Origin: Cryptomeria japonica
Lineage: Eukaryota > Streptophyta > Pinopsida > Cupressales > Cupressaceae
Reading direction: 5' to 3'
NCBI RefSeq assembly: GCF_030272615.1
Contig: NC_081414.1
Coordinates: 811,063,069 to 811,127,068, forward strand
Length of the DNA: 64,000 bases
A program made the position numbers and the translations under genes. Each line of letters starts with the position of its first letter. The first letter of the stretch is position 1. The notes beneath the pieces are model-generated. The model worked only from the letters and a program-made list of their open reading frames with translations. It ran no database searches and was not told the DNA's origin. This document shows, piece after piece, positions 24,716-35,401 of this stretch.

Positions 24716-24727
24716 TGGTATCAGAGC
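24716..24727 (+). other. Primer binding site, initiator tRNA-Met
   Basis: TGGTATCAGAGC abuts the LTR end. This is the standard plant copia primer site complementary to the 3' end of initiator tRNA-Met. Confidence 0.95.
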
Positions 24728-24878
24728 AAGTTTCTAATCCTCGTTTTAAGTTGACATTGATGAAGGTTACCATTCTGTGGAGTTCACCTTGTTGGAGGCA
24801 TTCTTGAGAGGAGAAGAAGTTCTTTTTCTAATATTTTCTATTGTGCAGGTTTTGGTTTCAGATTTTAATTTTTTTTTT

Positions 24879-24906
24879 CAAACTTGTTAACAAGTTTGCC
24901 TGCAGG
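24879..24906 (+). other. Perfect 20-base palindrome plus CCTGCAGG
   Basis: CAAACTTGTTAACAAGTTTG (24879-24898) is a perfect inverted repeat, followed at once by the palindrome CCTGCAGG (24899-24906). In an RNA leader, self-complementary loops of this kind can mediate genome dimerisation; that role is inference here. Confidence 0.6.
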
Positions 24907-24948
24907 TTTAATCTTCTATTCTAGTTTTTTTAATTAAAACAAAAAAAG

Positions 24949-25106
24949 CTTTGCAAGGCTTGCCGCCAAAGTTTCTTCTTTCTGGTTTAAAGTTGTGGCT
25001 TTGGAAGGCTTGCCACCAAAGTTTCTGGTTTTTTATTGTGAATAGTTTGGAAGGTTTACCGCCAAACTCAACCTCCTTAATCTGTTTGGTCGGCTTGCCG
25101 CCAAAT
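24949..25106 (+). repeat. Four iterated hairpins around GGCTTGCC
   Basis: Four copies of a 21-25-base imperfect palindrome: 24949-24971, 24999-25021, 25044-25068 and 25085-25105. Outer arms are CTTTG/CAAAG, CTTTGG/CCAAAG, AGTTTGG/CCAAACT and TTTGG/CCAAA. Inner arms are GGC-TT-GCC in copies 1, 2 and 4 and GGT-TT-ACC in copy 3. Paired bases change together between copies, which supports a folded RNA element in the copia leader. Function unknown; packaging is a guess. Confidence 0.7.
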
Positions 25107-26395
25107 CTGATTTATTATTGCATTGCATTCTCTATTTGTTTGTAGGTTCTAATATTTCCTTGCAAATATTTTTGATAAAAAAAAATTCATATTATTTCTT
25201 CATTGAATCTCTGCGTATTTTAAAAATATATATCAGAATCTAACATTTTCTACAGGTTCTTGTAAATGGCATAAATCTTTATGTTTGCAATTTTACATTG
25301 TATTTCATAGCACCGATTTATATTTCTCTCTAATTTTCCTTAAGTTTCTTTTGCTTGGCCCTTTTCTGTTTCACTCAAAGTCTTTCGGCTCTTTTGGTTT
25401 CTCTTTGCATCTGCAACTTTCATTTTTATTTTTTTATTTTTATTCTTTGTTCCTTTCTTGTCCTCCTTTGCTTTGCAATGTATCTTCCTTTGTAGTTTGT
25501 AACGTCTATGTAGTTTCAATAGTCATTGTTTCAATCTTTTGTTAAATCTTAAAACTTTCTGTCTAAATCTAAATATTTTAGTTTTAAATGCTGTGTCTGC
25601 ATATATTATATTTTGCATCTTATGTGTGATTGTTACCAGTTCACTGCAAAGTCCTACCAAATACCACGCTGGTGTTGATTTCTTGTACACTCAATCTGTG
25701 TTATGTGTTACCTATTATCTTAATTGTTTCTGTATATTCAAAGTCTCTGTGCTTATTATATTTTTTTTGCATCTGATGCCTGTAACGTCTCTCTTTTTTT
25801 GTAACGCCTCTATTCACTTTCATTATCTTTCAATTTCTTCTGTTTGCTCTTATTATTTATGTCCCAATTATTCTTTGTGAAACGGTTCTCCATCATTAAA
25901 TAACATTTTTGCATTTATAATATCAGTTTTGTTGGTTTAAAAAAAAATAACAGTTCACCACATATAAGGTTTAAAAGATTAAGTTCTTATGTTCTTTATA
26001 ATACTCTTTTACTTTACGAAAAATAAAGTCCTCTTTCCACGTATCCTAAAAGTTTTAAAAAGTTTAAAAGATTCAAAAGTTTATTAAGTTTTAATATATA
26101 GTAAGTTTCAAAGTGTGAATCAAAGTTTTACAAAAGAAGTTTTCTTTAATATAATTTTTTTTTAAACAATTTTATTTTGTTAAATGAAAATAGTTTTAAA
26201 TATTATTTTTTGTTTAAATAAAATTAAATTTTTTTAATAAAATTTTATACTTCCATAATTCAGTTTTTTTTTAAAAGGTTATTATTTGAAATTTGCTTAG
26301 TTTAATCAAGGAGGTTAATTTTCATTTTTTAATCAAGTGATTATTTTTTTTAAATAAAAAGGGTAATTTTTATTTTTAATCATTATTTTGCTATC

Positions 26396-29300
26396 ATGTC
26401 TACATTAATTCTGGAAATTAAATTAAATAGTTCTAATTATCATTCATGGAAAACACATATTTCTTTTATTTTTCGTTTCAAGCATCTTTTGAATGTTGCA
26501 ACTGATAAAACCTTTGAGCCCGCTACAACTGCTCCTCAAGCCGACCAAGATAGATGGAAGGCTCAAAATGAGGAAGCACTTGGTTTAATTGGTATTTCAA
26601 TGGTTCCTGATTTGTATGTTTTAATTGGAAATTGTACAAAAGCGCATGAAGCTTGGGAAATTTTAAAAACAACTTATGATAGCTCAAATGAATCCCAAAA
26701 AATTCAACTGCAAGATCAACTTGAAGATCTAAGGTATACGGATTTTAAAACTATGGATGAATTCTTATTAAATTTTGATTCTGTTAATAGTCAATTAACT
26801 AGTTTAGGAGTTACTCTAGCTGATTTACGTTTAATTCATCTTATTCTTAAAAAATGTCTTCCTCATCAATTTCAACAATTTATTATGAATATTCATGCTC
26901 AACTTGCTATTCCTAGCTTAGCTACTCAATTAACTTATGATATTTTTTGTAATTTATTGCGTCAAGAGGAAGCTAAATTAATTGAATTTGGTACTCTTAA
27001 AAGTAGTGAACATGCTTTTATGTCTAAAAATCAAAATCATAATAATAATTTTAGATCCAATAATAATAATCATAATCATAATTGTAATAATAATCATAAT
27101 AATAATCACAAATCTTCTAATTATCAATCTCATTCTAAATCCTATCATAACAATTCTCATAATAATAATCATAATAATACGTACAATAATCAAAGGAATA
27201 ATTCTCAAACAAGACCCCATTGCACATATTGTGGGAAAGATGGACATATTACTAATAATTGTTTTAAGAAACAAAATGGTAAAAAGCCCATGAATCAAAA
27301 TAATCAAAATAATCAAAATAATCAACATAAACCTCATTATAAGAAAGGTAATAATAATGGTAATTCATCTCGTCATGCATTTACATGTACTTATAATGTT
27401 TCTCAACCACTTGAGTGGATTATTGATTCTGGTGCATCTCAACATGTTACTTCTCATAAAGAATGTTTTGAATCTTTGCATCCCGATACTTCTAATATTC
27501 TTGTTCAATTAGCTAATAATCATAGTTGTAAAGTTGAAGCTATTGGTGATGTGAATGTTCCTAATGGGAAATTACATGATGTTCTTTATGTTCCTGAATT
27601 AAAATCAAATTTGATTTAAGTTCCTAAACTTTGTCAAGATTATAAAATTAACTTTTATAGGGGCATATGTTATATCATTGATCCAAAAACTAATCATGTT
27701 ATTGCTACTGCTAAAATGGATAGTGATAACTTATTCAAGTTCTATGAATTTGCTCCTCCAAAGTATTCTTTGCTTACTACTGTTGATTTTACTATATGGC
27801 ATGAAAGACTTGGCCATCTCAATTCTGATTATATTTCATTGATGCAAAAAGAAAATATGGTTGATGGATTGTCTACTATTGTTCCTTCTCAAATTGTTTG
27901 CAATGGTTGCATGAGTGGTAAGATGCATAGGGAACCCTTTCCTCATGGTCAATCTTGGAGGGCATATACTAAATTGCATCTAGTTCATAGTGATCTCTTG
28001 GGTCCCATGGAGAATCCCTCCATCCAAGGTTCAAGGTATGCACTTACCTTTGTTGATGATTTTTCAAGGAGAACATGGATATATTTCCTTCATAGTAAGG
28101 ATCAAGTGCTTGATGTGTTTACTGAATTTCATATGTTTGTAGAAAGGCAATCTGGTTCTAAAATTAAGATTCTCTGTACTGACAATGGAAGAGAATATGT
28201 CAATAATGCATTTAATGCTTATTTGAAATTGTTTGGAATTAAACATGAGCTTACCATTCCTTATACACCACAACAAAATGGTGTGGCAGAACGGAAGCAT
28301 AGGACAATTGTTGAAATGGCTAGATGTTTATTGCATGCAAAAAATATGGATTACAAGTTTTGGGCTGAAGCTATGGCTTGTGCAACTTATTTAATTAATA
28401 GAACACCTACCAAAGCCTTAAAGGATAAAACTCCTGAAGAAGCTTGGTCTGGTAGAAAGCCTAATTTGCAGAATTTAAGAATTTTTGGTTCCATAGCTTA
28501 TGTTCACAAACCTAAGGAGAAAAGAAAAAAATTAGATGCTAAATCTTCTCCTTTTATTTTTGTTGGTTATGATGAAAATACTAGAGGTTATAGAGTTTAC
28601 AATCTTATTACTAACAAGGTAAAAGTCGCAAGAGATGTTTGTATTGCAGAAAAAGGCATTCATGATTGTTCTAAAGTAGAGGATGATGAACTTGCTCAAA
28701 GCAAAGTTGTGCTTGTGGAGGACCAACCTCCTTCTCTTAACCCTACTCCTAATGCATCTCTTTCTATTCCTTCTAGTGATAGTGATGATGATAATAATAA
28801 CTCTACTCCTCATGAATCTTCTTCTAGTGATGAATCCATTACTTCTAAAAGAAGACCTAAATGGTTTAAATCTTTAATTCAAGATAGTGATGAATACTTA
28901 GCTAGAATGGATAGACTTCAATCTAGAAGAGTTAATTATTGTAATTATGCTTTAATGACTACTATGAATTCTAATGATCCTAAAACATTTGATCAAGCTA
29001 AAAATCAACCACATTGGCAAAAAGCAATGAAGGAAGAATATGATACTCTAATTTCTAACCAAACTTGGGATTTAGTTCCCTTGCCTCATGGTAAAAATCT
29101 TGTTTCTTGCAAGTGGTTTTATAAAACCAAATTGAATGCTAATAATCAAGTTATTAAATTTAAAGCTAGATTAGTTGCTAGAGGTTTTTCTCAAATTGAA
29201 GGCTTAGATTATACTGAAACTTTTGCTCCTGTTGCTAAAATGCCTACAATTAAACTTGTGCTTGCTTTAGCTTCTAGAATGAATTGGCCTATTCACCAAA

Positions 29301-30534
29301 TGGATGTTAAAAGTGCTTTTCTTAATGGTGATTTACATGAGGAAATTTATATGTCTCAACCTCCTGGTTTTATTAAAGAAGGTAATGCACACTTAGTTTG
29401 TAAATTAAAGAAATCAATTTATGGATTAAAGCAATCTCCTAGGGAGTGGTATTCAAAGATTAATACATTCTTTCTTTCGCAAGGCTTTGTTAGAAGTAAA
29501 AATGATCCTAACTTGTATATTAAACATAGTGAAGATGATATTATAATTATTATCTTGTATGTAGATGATTTGATTCTTACTTCAAGTTCCAATACTTTGA
29601 TTTCTGATATTAAGTTTCAACTTAATCAAAAATTTCAAATGACTGATTTAGGTCTTTTACATTATTTCTTAGGAATGCAAATTTGGCAAACCTCTAAAGG
29701 AATTTTCTTATCTCAAAGTAAATATGCTCAAGATCTTATAGATAAGTTTAACATGAATGATGCTCACCATGTTTCAATTCCTATTGAATTAGGCACTAAG
29801 TTAATGCTTGATATGCAAACTCCTCTTGTTGATCCTACTTTGTATAGACAATTAGTTGGAAGTTTAAATTATTTAACTCTTACTAGGCCAGATATTGCTT
29901 ATAGTGTTGGTTTGGTTTCAAGACTCGTGTCTAAACCTCAACAAAAACACTTTAAAGTTGCTAAAAGAATTTTAAGATATATTAAAGGAACTATTAATGT
30001 AGGTTTGTTTTATGATGCAAATTCTGATTTTACTTTAAAAGGTTTTACTGATTCCGATCTAGGTGGAGATCCCAATGATGGGAAATCTACTTGTGGTTAT
30101 TGTTTTTTGTTGGTTCAGGAGCAATTTCTTGGAATAGTAAAAAGCAACAATCTACCTCTCTTGGATCCACTGAAGCTGAGTACAAAGGATGCACTAATGC
30201 TTCCAAAGAAGTCTTGTGGCTTAGAAGACTACTTGAAGATTTGGGTCTACCTCAACACGAACCAACTCAATTGTATTGTGACAACCAAAGTGCCATTGCC
30301 TTGGCTAAAAATCCAGTTTTCCATGCAAGGACAAAACACATTGCTCTCCAACACCACTTTATTAGAGAACAAATTGAAGACAAGCAAGTTTCACTCCTCT
30401 ATTGCAAGGGGGAAGACCAAGTTGCAGATATTTTGACCAAGCCACTTTGTAAAGAAAAGTTCCAATTTCATTGTAAAAATCTTGGATTACAACCCATTGA
30501 AGGGTTTGATGTAAGCTCCCCAAGTAAAGCTTAA
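26396..30534 (+). pseudogene. Copia gag-pol polyprotein, two lesions
   Basis: ATG at 26396. Gag: LNSSNYHSWKTHISF, UBN2-type region (DQLEDLRYTDFKTMDEFLLN), an Asn/His-rich stretch from AAT/CAT repeats (27030-27200), zinc knuckle CTYCGKDGHITNNC (27220-27260). Protease WIIDSGASQHVT. A TAA at 27617-27619 interrupts the frame just after the protease; the frame is otherwise continuous. Integrase: WHERLGHLN...CNGCMSGKMH zinc site, HSDLLG, CTDNGREYVN, NGVAERKH. RT: ETFAPVAKMPTIKLVLALAS, MDVKSAFLNGDL, catalytic LYVDDLIL. RNase H: TDSDLGGDPND, then a one-base frameshift at the T6 run 30103-30108, then STEAEYKG and YCDNQSAIAL in the next frame to the stop at 30534. About 1,380 codons, normal for the family. 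All catalytic residues seen are intact, so only these two changes disable the product. Confidence 0.95.
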
Positions 30535-30541
30535 GGGGGGG
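30533..30541 (+). other. Polypurine tract of the copia element
   Basis: AAGGGGGGG immediately before the 3' LTR start at 30542, the priming site for plus-strand synthesis. It overlaps the end of the coding frame. Confidence 0.92.
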
Positions 30542-31062
30542 TGTTAGAATATTTAATCTTTACTTAGCTTAGGTTTATTTGTATTTAGTTTAGGATATTC
30601 CTTTGGAATTCCTACATGTAATTTGTCCTCTAGTACATGTGTGAGGACAAGTCATTTCTTTTATTTTCCTTTATTAAGGAATATTAGATTTCCTCCATAA
30701 GAGGATGTGGACACATGACACACACATTTTATGAATGGTGGCATTCATAGATTTGGGAGTTACTTTGTAACTCCTCTCCTCATCTCTATTTAAGAGATGT
30801 CTCCTCTCTCATTTCTTCTTAATGACAATATTGTAAAGAGCTTCTTGCTCTCTCTCTCTCTCTCTCTCATTTTAGGCATTGCCTCATTCATAATATCACA
30901 AGGGGTTTTTCTTTGCTTTTCCCCTTTCAAAAGTTCTTGTGCCTCTTTCTTCACATTTGGGTGATTGCTCCAAGGTTTTTGCATTTCTCTTGGTAACATT
31001 TACTTCATCAATAAACTTTCTTGGATTTTATTTTTCTTTCCTTGCTCTTGTATTTCCTTTCA
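30542..31062 (+). repeat. Copia 3' LTR (521 bp)
   Basis: Matches 24199-24715 except for about five substitutions and two extra CT units. Ends TTTCA and is followed by TATAT. Confidence 0.97.
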
Positions 31063-31152
31063 TATATTCATATATAAATATATACATATACATATGTAGA
31101 TATATACATATATATACATATACATATGTATATATATACATACATATATATA

Positions 31153-31223
<71 letters not shown>

Positions 31224-31250
31224 AAATATACATATACATATATATACATC
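31063..31250 (+). repeat. TA-rich microsatellite, middle part
   Basis: Long TA run with interspersed ATACATATG words, directly right of the copia element. Open frames on both strands here are Tyr/Ile repeats and not genes. Confidence 0.95.
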
Positions 31251-31555
31251 CTCATCTCTTAATCGAGTGCCAAGGAATATTCTTTGAAGCACCCTACATA
31301 GCTCCAGAGCACAGCTGCGTCGGGGGGACCAAGAGCACGCTCCAAATTTATCAATCACTCCTCGATGTGCACCAACAACGAAATACCTCTCTAGCCAAAG
31401 AAGACCTCTATCTTGTTGTTTGCCAAGTAAATAGATTGGTGGAGTGAGAGGTGGTGAAACGACAGAGTGGAGAGGGGCAAAGCCCCGTGTATCAAACTCA
31501 CGACCTCTATTGAAGGAGGCTCACAACAATACTACTGCGCTATGGGGTGAACCCC
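31251..31555 (-). mobile_element. tRNA-derived SINE inside the microsatellite
   Basis: On the minus strand a ~300-base unit starts GGGGGTTCACCCCATAGCGC. It has a consensus A box TAGCGCAGTAG (31542-31532) and a B box GAGTTTGATAC (31499-31489), 33 bases apart as in tRNA-derived promoters. A non-tRNA body follows and ends near GAGATGAGGATG at the TA repeat. Microsatellite lies on both sides, so the element inserted into it or seeded part of it. I do not recognise the family. Confidence 0.7.
31489..31542 (-). promoter_or_regulatory. Pol III A and B boxes of the SINE
   Basis: A box TAGCGCAGTAG matches the tRNA consensus fully; B box GAGTTTGATAC has one T in place of the usual C. Together they form an internal RNA polymerase III promoter. 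Confidence 0.65.
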
Positions 31556-31665
31556 CTATATATATATATATATATAGGTATATATATGTATATATATGTA
31601 TATGTATATATACATATACATATACATATACATATGCATATACATATATATACATATAAATATTA
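31556..31665 (+). repeat. TA-rich microsatellite, right part
   Basis: TATA/TATG/CATA words continue to about 31665 and give meaningless Tyr/Ile/His frames. Confidence 0.93.
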
Positions 31666-31848
31666 CTTTATTATTCACAATGTAAATTGGATTCCATAAA
31701 ATTATATTTATATCACTAATAGCCATTTTAGTAAGGGTACTAGTCAAATAGTCCTATCATAGCGCACATGATAGTATTGAAAATAATATTATTAGAGTTT
31801 TTATCAAATATTCTTAATATTTTTTTTTTTGCTCGATAATAGTTGTTA
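31666..31848. other. No feature recognised
   Basis: AT-rich sequence containing an 11-base poly-T run (31820-31830) just beyond the LINE D tail. Confidence 0.5.
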
Positions 31849-33385
31849 TTTTTTTTAAGAAACTGGATTTTGGCCTAGCCCGAGGTGGGGCTACAACCAG
31901 GGAGCCACCTCCCCACAAACATAACAAACCCATTAATAGGTCATTGTGTACAATGTTGATTAACCTCCTCCATCTCATGAGAGTTAAGGATCAGCCTAAT
32001 ACTATCATCCTTGGCTCTCTGACGGTTCTTCCTTTTAACCTCAATCCACCCTTCTTCTTTTGTATTTTCCAATATCTTAAAATTGGAAGCGTCCAAAACC
32101 ACCTTCCCCACTTCCTCCAAGATTTGTGTGCCAACCTGGTTTGCACCAGTAACCTCTATGGCACACTCCATTTTTGAGCTAGGTATAGTCTCCAACTCTT
32201 GCATTTTCTCACTTCCTCCATGATCCACATAATTGACAACATTAATGATGTCCTTCACCCCATCCCTTGAAACTCTTGATTTTTCATACTTTGATGTACC
32301 ATGGTCACCCTTTATCTTAGGGATCTTACCCTTGCCAATCATGTAATGTGGGGGATCACCTCCTTCCACCAAGAAGAAGATTTATCCAGTTTAGACCTGT
32401 CACAAGAAGGAGCCATGTACCCAATTCTAAAATATCTCTTGCATCTAAATAGAACCCCTTCAAAGTCTGCACCTAGTTACCTTTCGAAGATTTAAAATAA
32501 ATTTTTGACAGGAGTTCTTTAGATACATCCATCTCCACAAGAATTCAAATAAAGGTAGTGCGCAACAAAATTAAAGAACCTTCATTAGCCATAATAAAAG
32601 TTCCTAAATAATTACTGACAACCTTAAAATAAGAGTCAAACCAAAATTGCATTGGAAGATTTGGAAGCCTAACCCAAAGAGGAATCTGATCAAAGGATTT
32701 TGACAAAGGGTTAAAAGTCAAATGCCATGTTTTCAACACCAATGGGTGAGTGTCACAAAGAATTGTATTCCTATCAGTCTCATTTTAAAAAAGAACAACA
32801 AAGAAGCCCTGAGCGTGTGGATAAATTTGTACACTACCTATCAGAGAGGTTTCCAGTGCACATAGATTCACTTATGGAGATCACCAAGGATCGGCCACAT
32901 ACCTCTAAATCACCCAATAAGCCCTTAACCTGAGAAAACCCTCTCATTATGATCCACCTTCTTCTCCAACTCCTCCTTCAGATTAACAATCATTGGCCCC
33001 ACCATTGAAGACTCATTCAATGCAGAAGAAACAATTGAAATACTCTCTTGTTGAGGATGCAAACCCTTTTGTGGCAAAGGCGATCTCCCCTTCCAAACTA
33101 TCTTAGCACTATTCCCGTCCCCCCTGAAATGATCAACATCTGCCTCAAAATCGTGAGGGGGACAAAACTCTCTACCTTGCCCCGCCACATAGAAGCTCCT
33201 ATCCGCACTATTGCCAAAGATGCAATGTTCAAAGACATCGCCACCATTGCGGGAGTGTTTCAGAGCGTCTGAAAAGCCCATACGGGATCCATCCCATCTC
33301 ACCACGACCGCCCAACTCTCGTGCCGACGTGAGGGAAGAGACAAGTAGAGGGCTTCCAACCTGCCGGAACCCTAGCGACAATAAT
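31849..33385 (-). mobile_element. LINE D: ORF1 plus 3' tail, no ORF2
   Basis: Minus-strand L1-type element. After ORF1 ends at 31941 only ~90 bases follow, containing a G/C-rich phrase (minus strand CCCCACCTCGGGCTAGGCC), CCAGTTTCTT and an A8 run (31856-31849), which looks like a LINE 3' end. The ~4-kb ORF2 is absent with no sign of an interrupting element. The 5' end is placed at the last ORF1-like sequence. Confidence 0.6.
31941..33359 (-). pseudogene. LINE D ORF1 (DUF4283-like) remnant
   Basis: Three minus-strand frame segments. N-terminal part 33359-32925, with a candidate ATG giving MGFSDALKHSRNGGDVFE. Middle 32742-32545, with PLWVRLPNLPMQFWFDSYF, the signature Trp/Leu/Pro block of the DUF4283-like domain in plant LINE ORF1 proteins. 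C-terminal part 32372-31941, ending in a Lys/Arg-rich patch (EGWIEVKRKNRQRAK) common at the end of this region. Frameshifts and stops separate the segments. The same block appears in LINE C as LPLLPSEFVESDIL. Confidence 0.72.
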
Positions 33386-35401
33386 AGCAGACAATGCCAT
33401 CCTTAGATTGTGTCAAATGTTATTCAAGAAATTATACATAACGTTGCTAATATATTTTTGTTTAACGCAATTTTCATTTTAAGTTTGATTCCTAAATTTT
33501 AAAGTGTTAGGCTCGCCGGAATTTACTATAGATGATTAAAACATATCTCACAAAGAATACTGATCAGAAGCAAATCTGAAACAGTGGAAAAATATTTTTA
33601 TATTTTTTCTAGTTTTTCTATACATTAGTAATTGACATTTTTTAAGGCCTTGGGGGACATTTTTAGTCCTTGAAAGTTTGGCCTATCCTTTAGAACATTG
33701 GCATAGGCAAGTTTTTGTAGGACTGTGCCTCCAACTCTTGGAGACCTTTCCAACAAGTTAAAGGACTCGTAATTTCGAATCTTGTGCAGAAAGCTATGTC
33801 TAGTTAAAGTTAGGACAAAATTTTATATAGTTTTTTGAAAATTTTATAGTTTTAGATTTTATTATGTAAATAAACAAGATGTGACTGTTGGGTTTAGATT
33901 CTCAAGGAGTTGTTGGTGACCCTTGGAATCCCTTGGACTGATATATGTTGGATTTTCGAATTGAATAGATTACTTTTTGGCTTGCTTCAATTCTATGTTT
34001 TCTTGATCATGTAAACAGAATTTAGAATACCGCGGGTTCTCACTTAGATGTTGTCATCCGAATCCGTAATTCGAATCAAATACTTTACTATGATTGGACA
34101 GCCATACGACAAAAATAAATCTTTTATTATTTTAACAATGCTATGCATATGAATTAGATGTATATAGTGGAGCGAATTTAATAATTCTCCATTTTCAGAC
34201 AGTCAGCACTACCAAGTGAGCAGGTAAACAACCAAATGCAAGGACTTGATTCTTCCTTGTTTGGCGATCAAATCAAACTTTTTTTTTCCCTCTATTTTCT
34301 TTTAATACATCTGTGTAAAGGTAAAGGTTGGTGGTGTTGATAGGGCTGATTTAATATCGACAAATACCAAGCAATCAAATTATAAATTTCTGTCAATTGT
34401 TCATTCTAAACTGGCCGCCATTAAGGGCGCACTATATCCAGCAGTAAAAAAAAAAGTTATAATACACGTGTAATTAATTCAATATTTATCCGACATTCAT
34501 GACATATTGTTTTAGGTTTTGGCCTTAGTATTAGATTTCATGTCTGATCTCAGATAAGTGTAATGGAGGGTGCATTTCATGGAGTGGAAAACTCCTAGAG
34601 GGAACACCGACTATTTTTAGATTTCTTAGATATAGTTTGCCTCTGGTCCGACTGCAATAAAGTTTTTGTTTAGATATATATTATTTTTCTTTGCATTCAA
34701 ACTCTACAGAGTAGCTGTATGATTAGCTAGCTTATTAACTTATTTATTTTAATTATTGTTTGCAGACTTCTACAAATCTCTGACCTACAATAGGGATCTA
34801 AACGCTATGCAATCTATTCATTTTTCTTCTTCCCTCGATTTATATTCTTTTGGGCCTTCTTTTCTTTTTGGTTTACTTGTTTATAAATATATATTTTCTT
34901 GCAAACTTTTTTTCATCTTATCTACTGGAACAATGGTCAACTAGACATTAAAGACGGTTTGTTGAGGATCACATGGCCAAGCTGCTCACATACAAATACA
35001 ATTTAAAGCAAGTAAGTAGAAAATTGTTTAAAATAAATTTTCTATTAAACATTATATCAACAATATAAAATAAAATAATTTTAAAAAAATAGGATTTAAA
35101 AAGGCATATCTACAAATTTCAACAATCTGAAATATTGCACTAAACAGTTAATGTAGTCCCTGCAGAGGAGGGATCTTGATCGTCAAGATAGGGAACTTGT
35201 TTGAATTAGGCCAGGAAATTCTTCCACATTTAGCAGTAGAGGTCTTGAAATTTGATAAAGAGGAGCATGACAGTGAGGGCCAGTTTTAAACCCCACATTA
35301 AGCAACATATTAAGTCTAGAAAATGTCAGTTAACTCTGAGTTTTTAACACTTTTAAGCATAGAAGTGTAAGCTTAGTGTGTAGTTTAAGCCATTCTGACA
35401 A
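33386..35401. other. Intergenic DNA; two possible orphan exons
   Basis: Mostly AT-rich with no long frame. Two short stretches look exon-like: 34766-34810, after a TTTGCAG acceptor-like site (DFYKSLTYNRDLNAMQS), and about 35163-35290, after CCCTGCAG (GNLFELGQEILPHLAVEVLK, ending in a stop). I do not recognise either and found no linking gene structure. Confidence 0.3.

Larger units (their letters stand above)
24728..26395 (+). other. Long copia leader with palindromes
   Basis: 1.67 kb between primer site and gag ATG without a credible coding frame. The first 400 bases hold a perfect 20-base palindrome and four related hairpins (separate entries). The rest is T-rich. Confidence 0.7.
24199..31062 (+). 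mobile_element. Young, nearly complete Ty1/copia element
   Basis: A 6.86-kb element with two LTRs, primer site, long structured leader, gag-pol frame and purine tract, all in plus orientation. LTRs begin TGTTAGAAT and end TTTCA. TATAT flanks both ends (24194-24198 and 31063-31067), consistent with a 5-bp target duplication, though in a TA-rich microsatellite this could be chance. The LTRs differ by about five substitutions and a 4-base CT-repeat length change, which marks a recent insertion. Two lesions in the coding frame make this copy non-autonomous. Confidence 0.97.

Noticed and set aside
26978-27337. Ile-rich frames on both strands of the copia gag
   Set aside because: Shadows of the AAT/CAT repeat in the real gag frame.
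31068-31358. Open frames of ~100 codons on both strands
   Set aside because: Tyr/Ile/His repeats translated from the TA microsatellite, not genes.
34756-34944. Small gene starting near 34756
   Set aside because: Frame becomes low-complexity Phe/Ser/Tyr after a few codons; only a possible short exon is noted.
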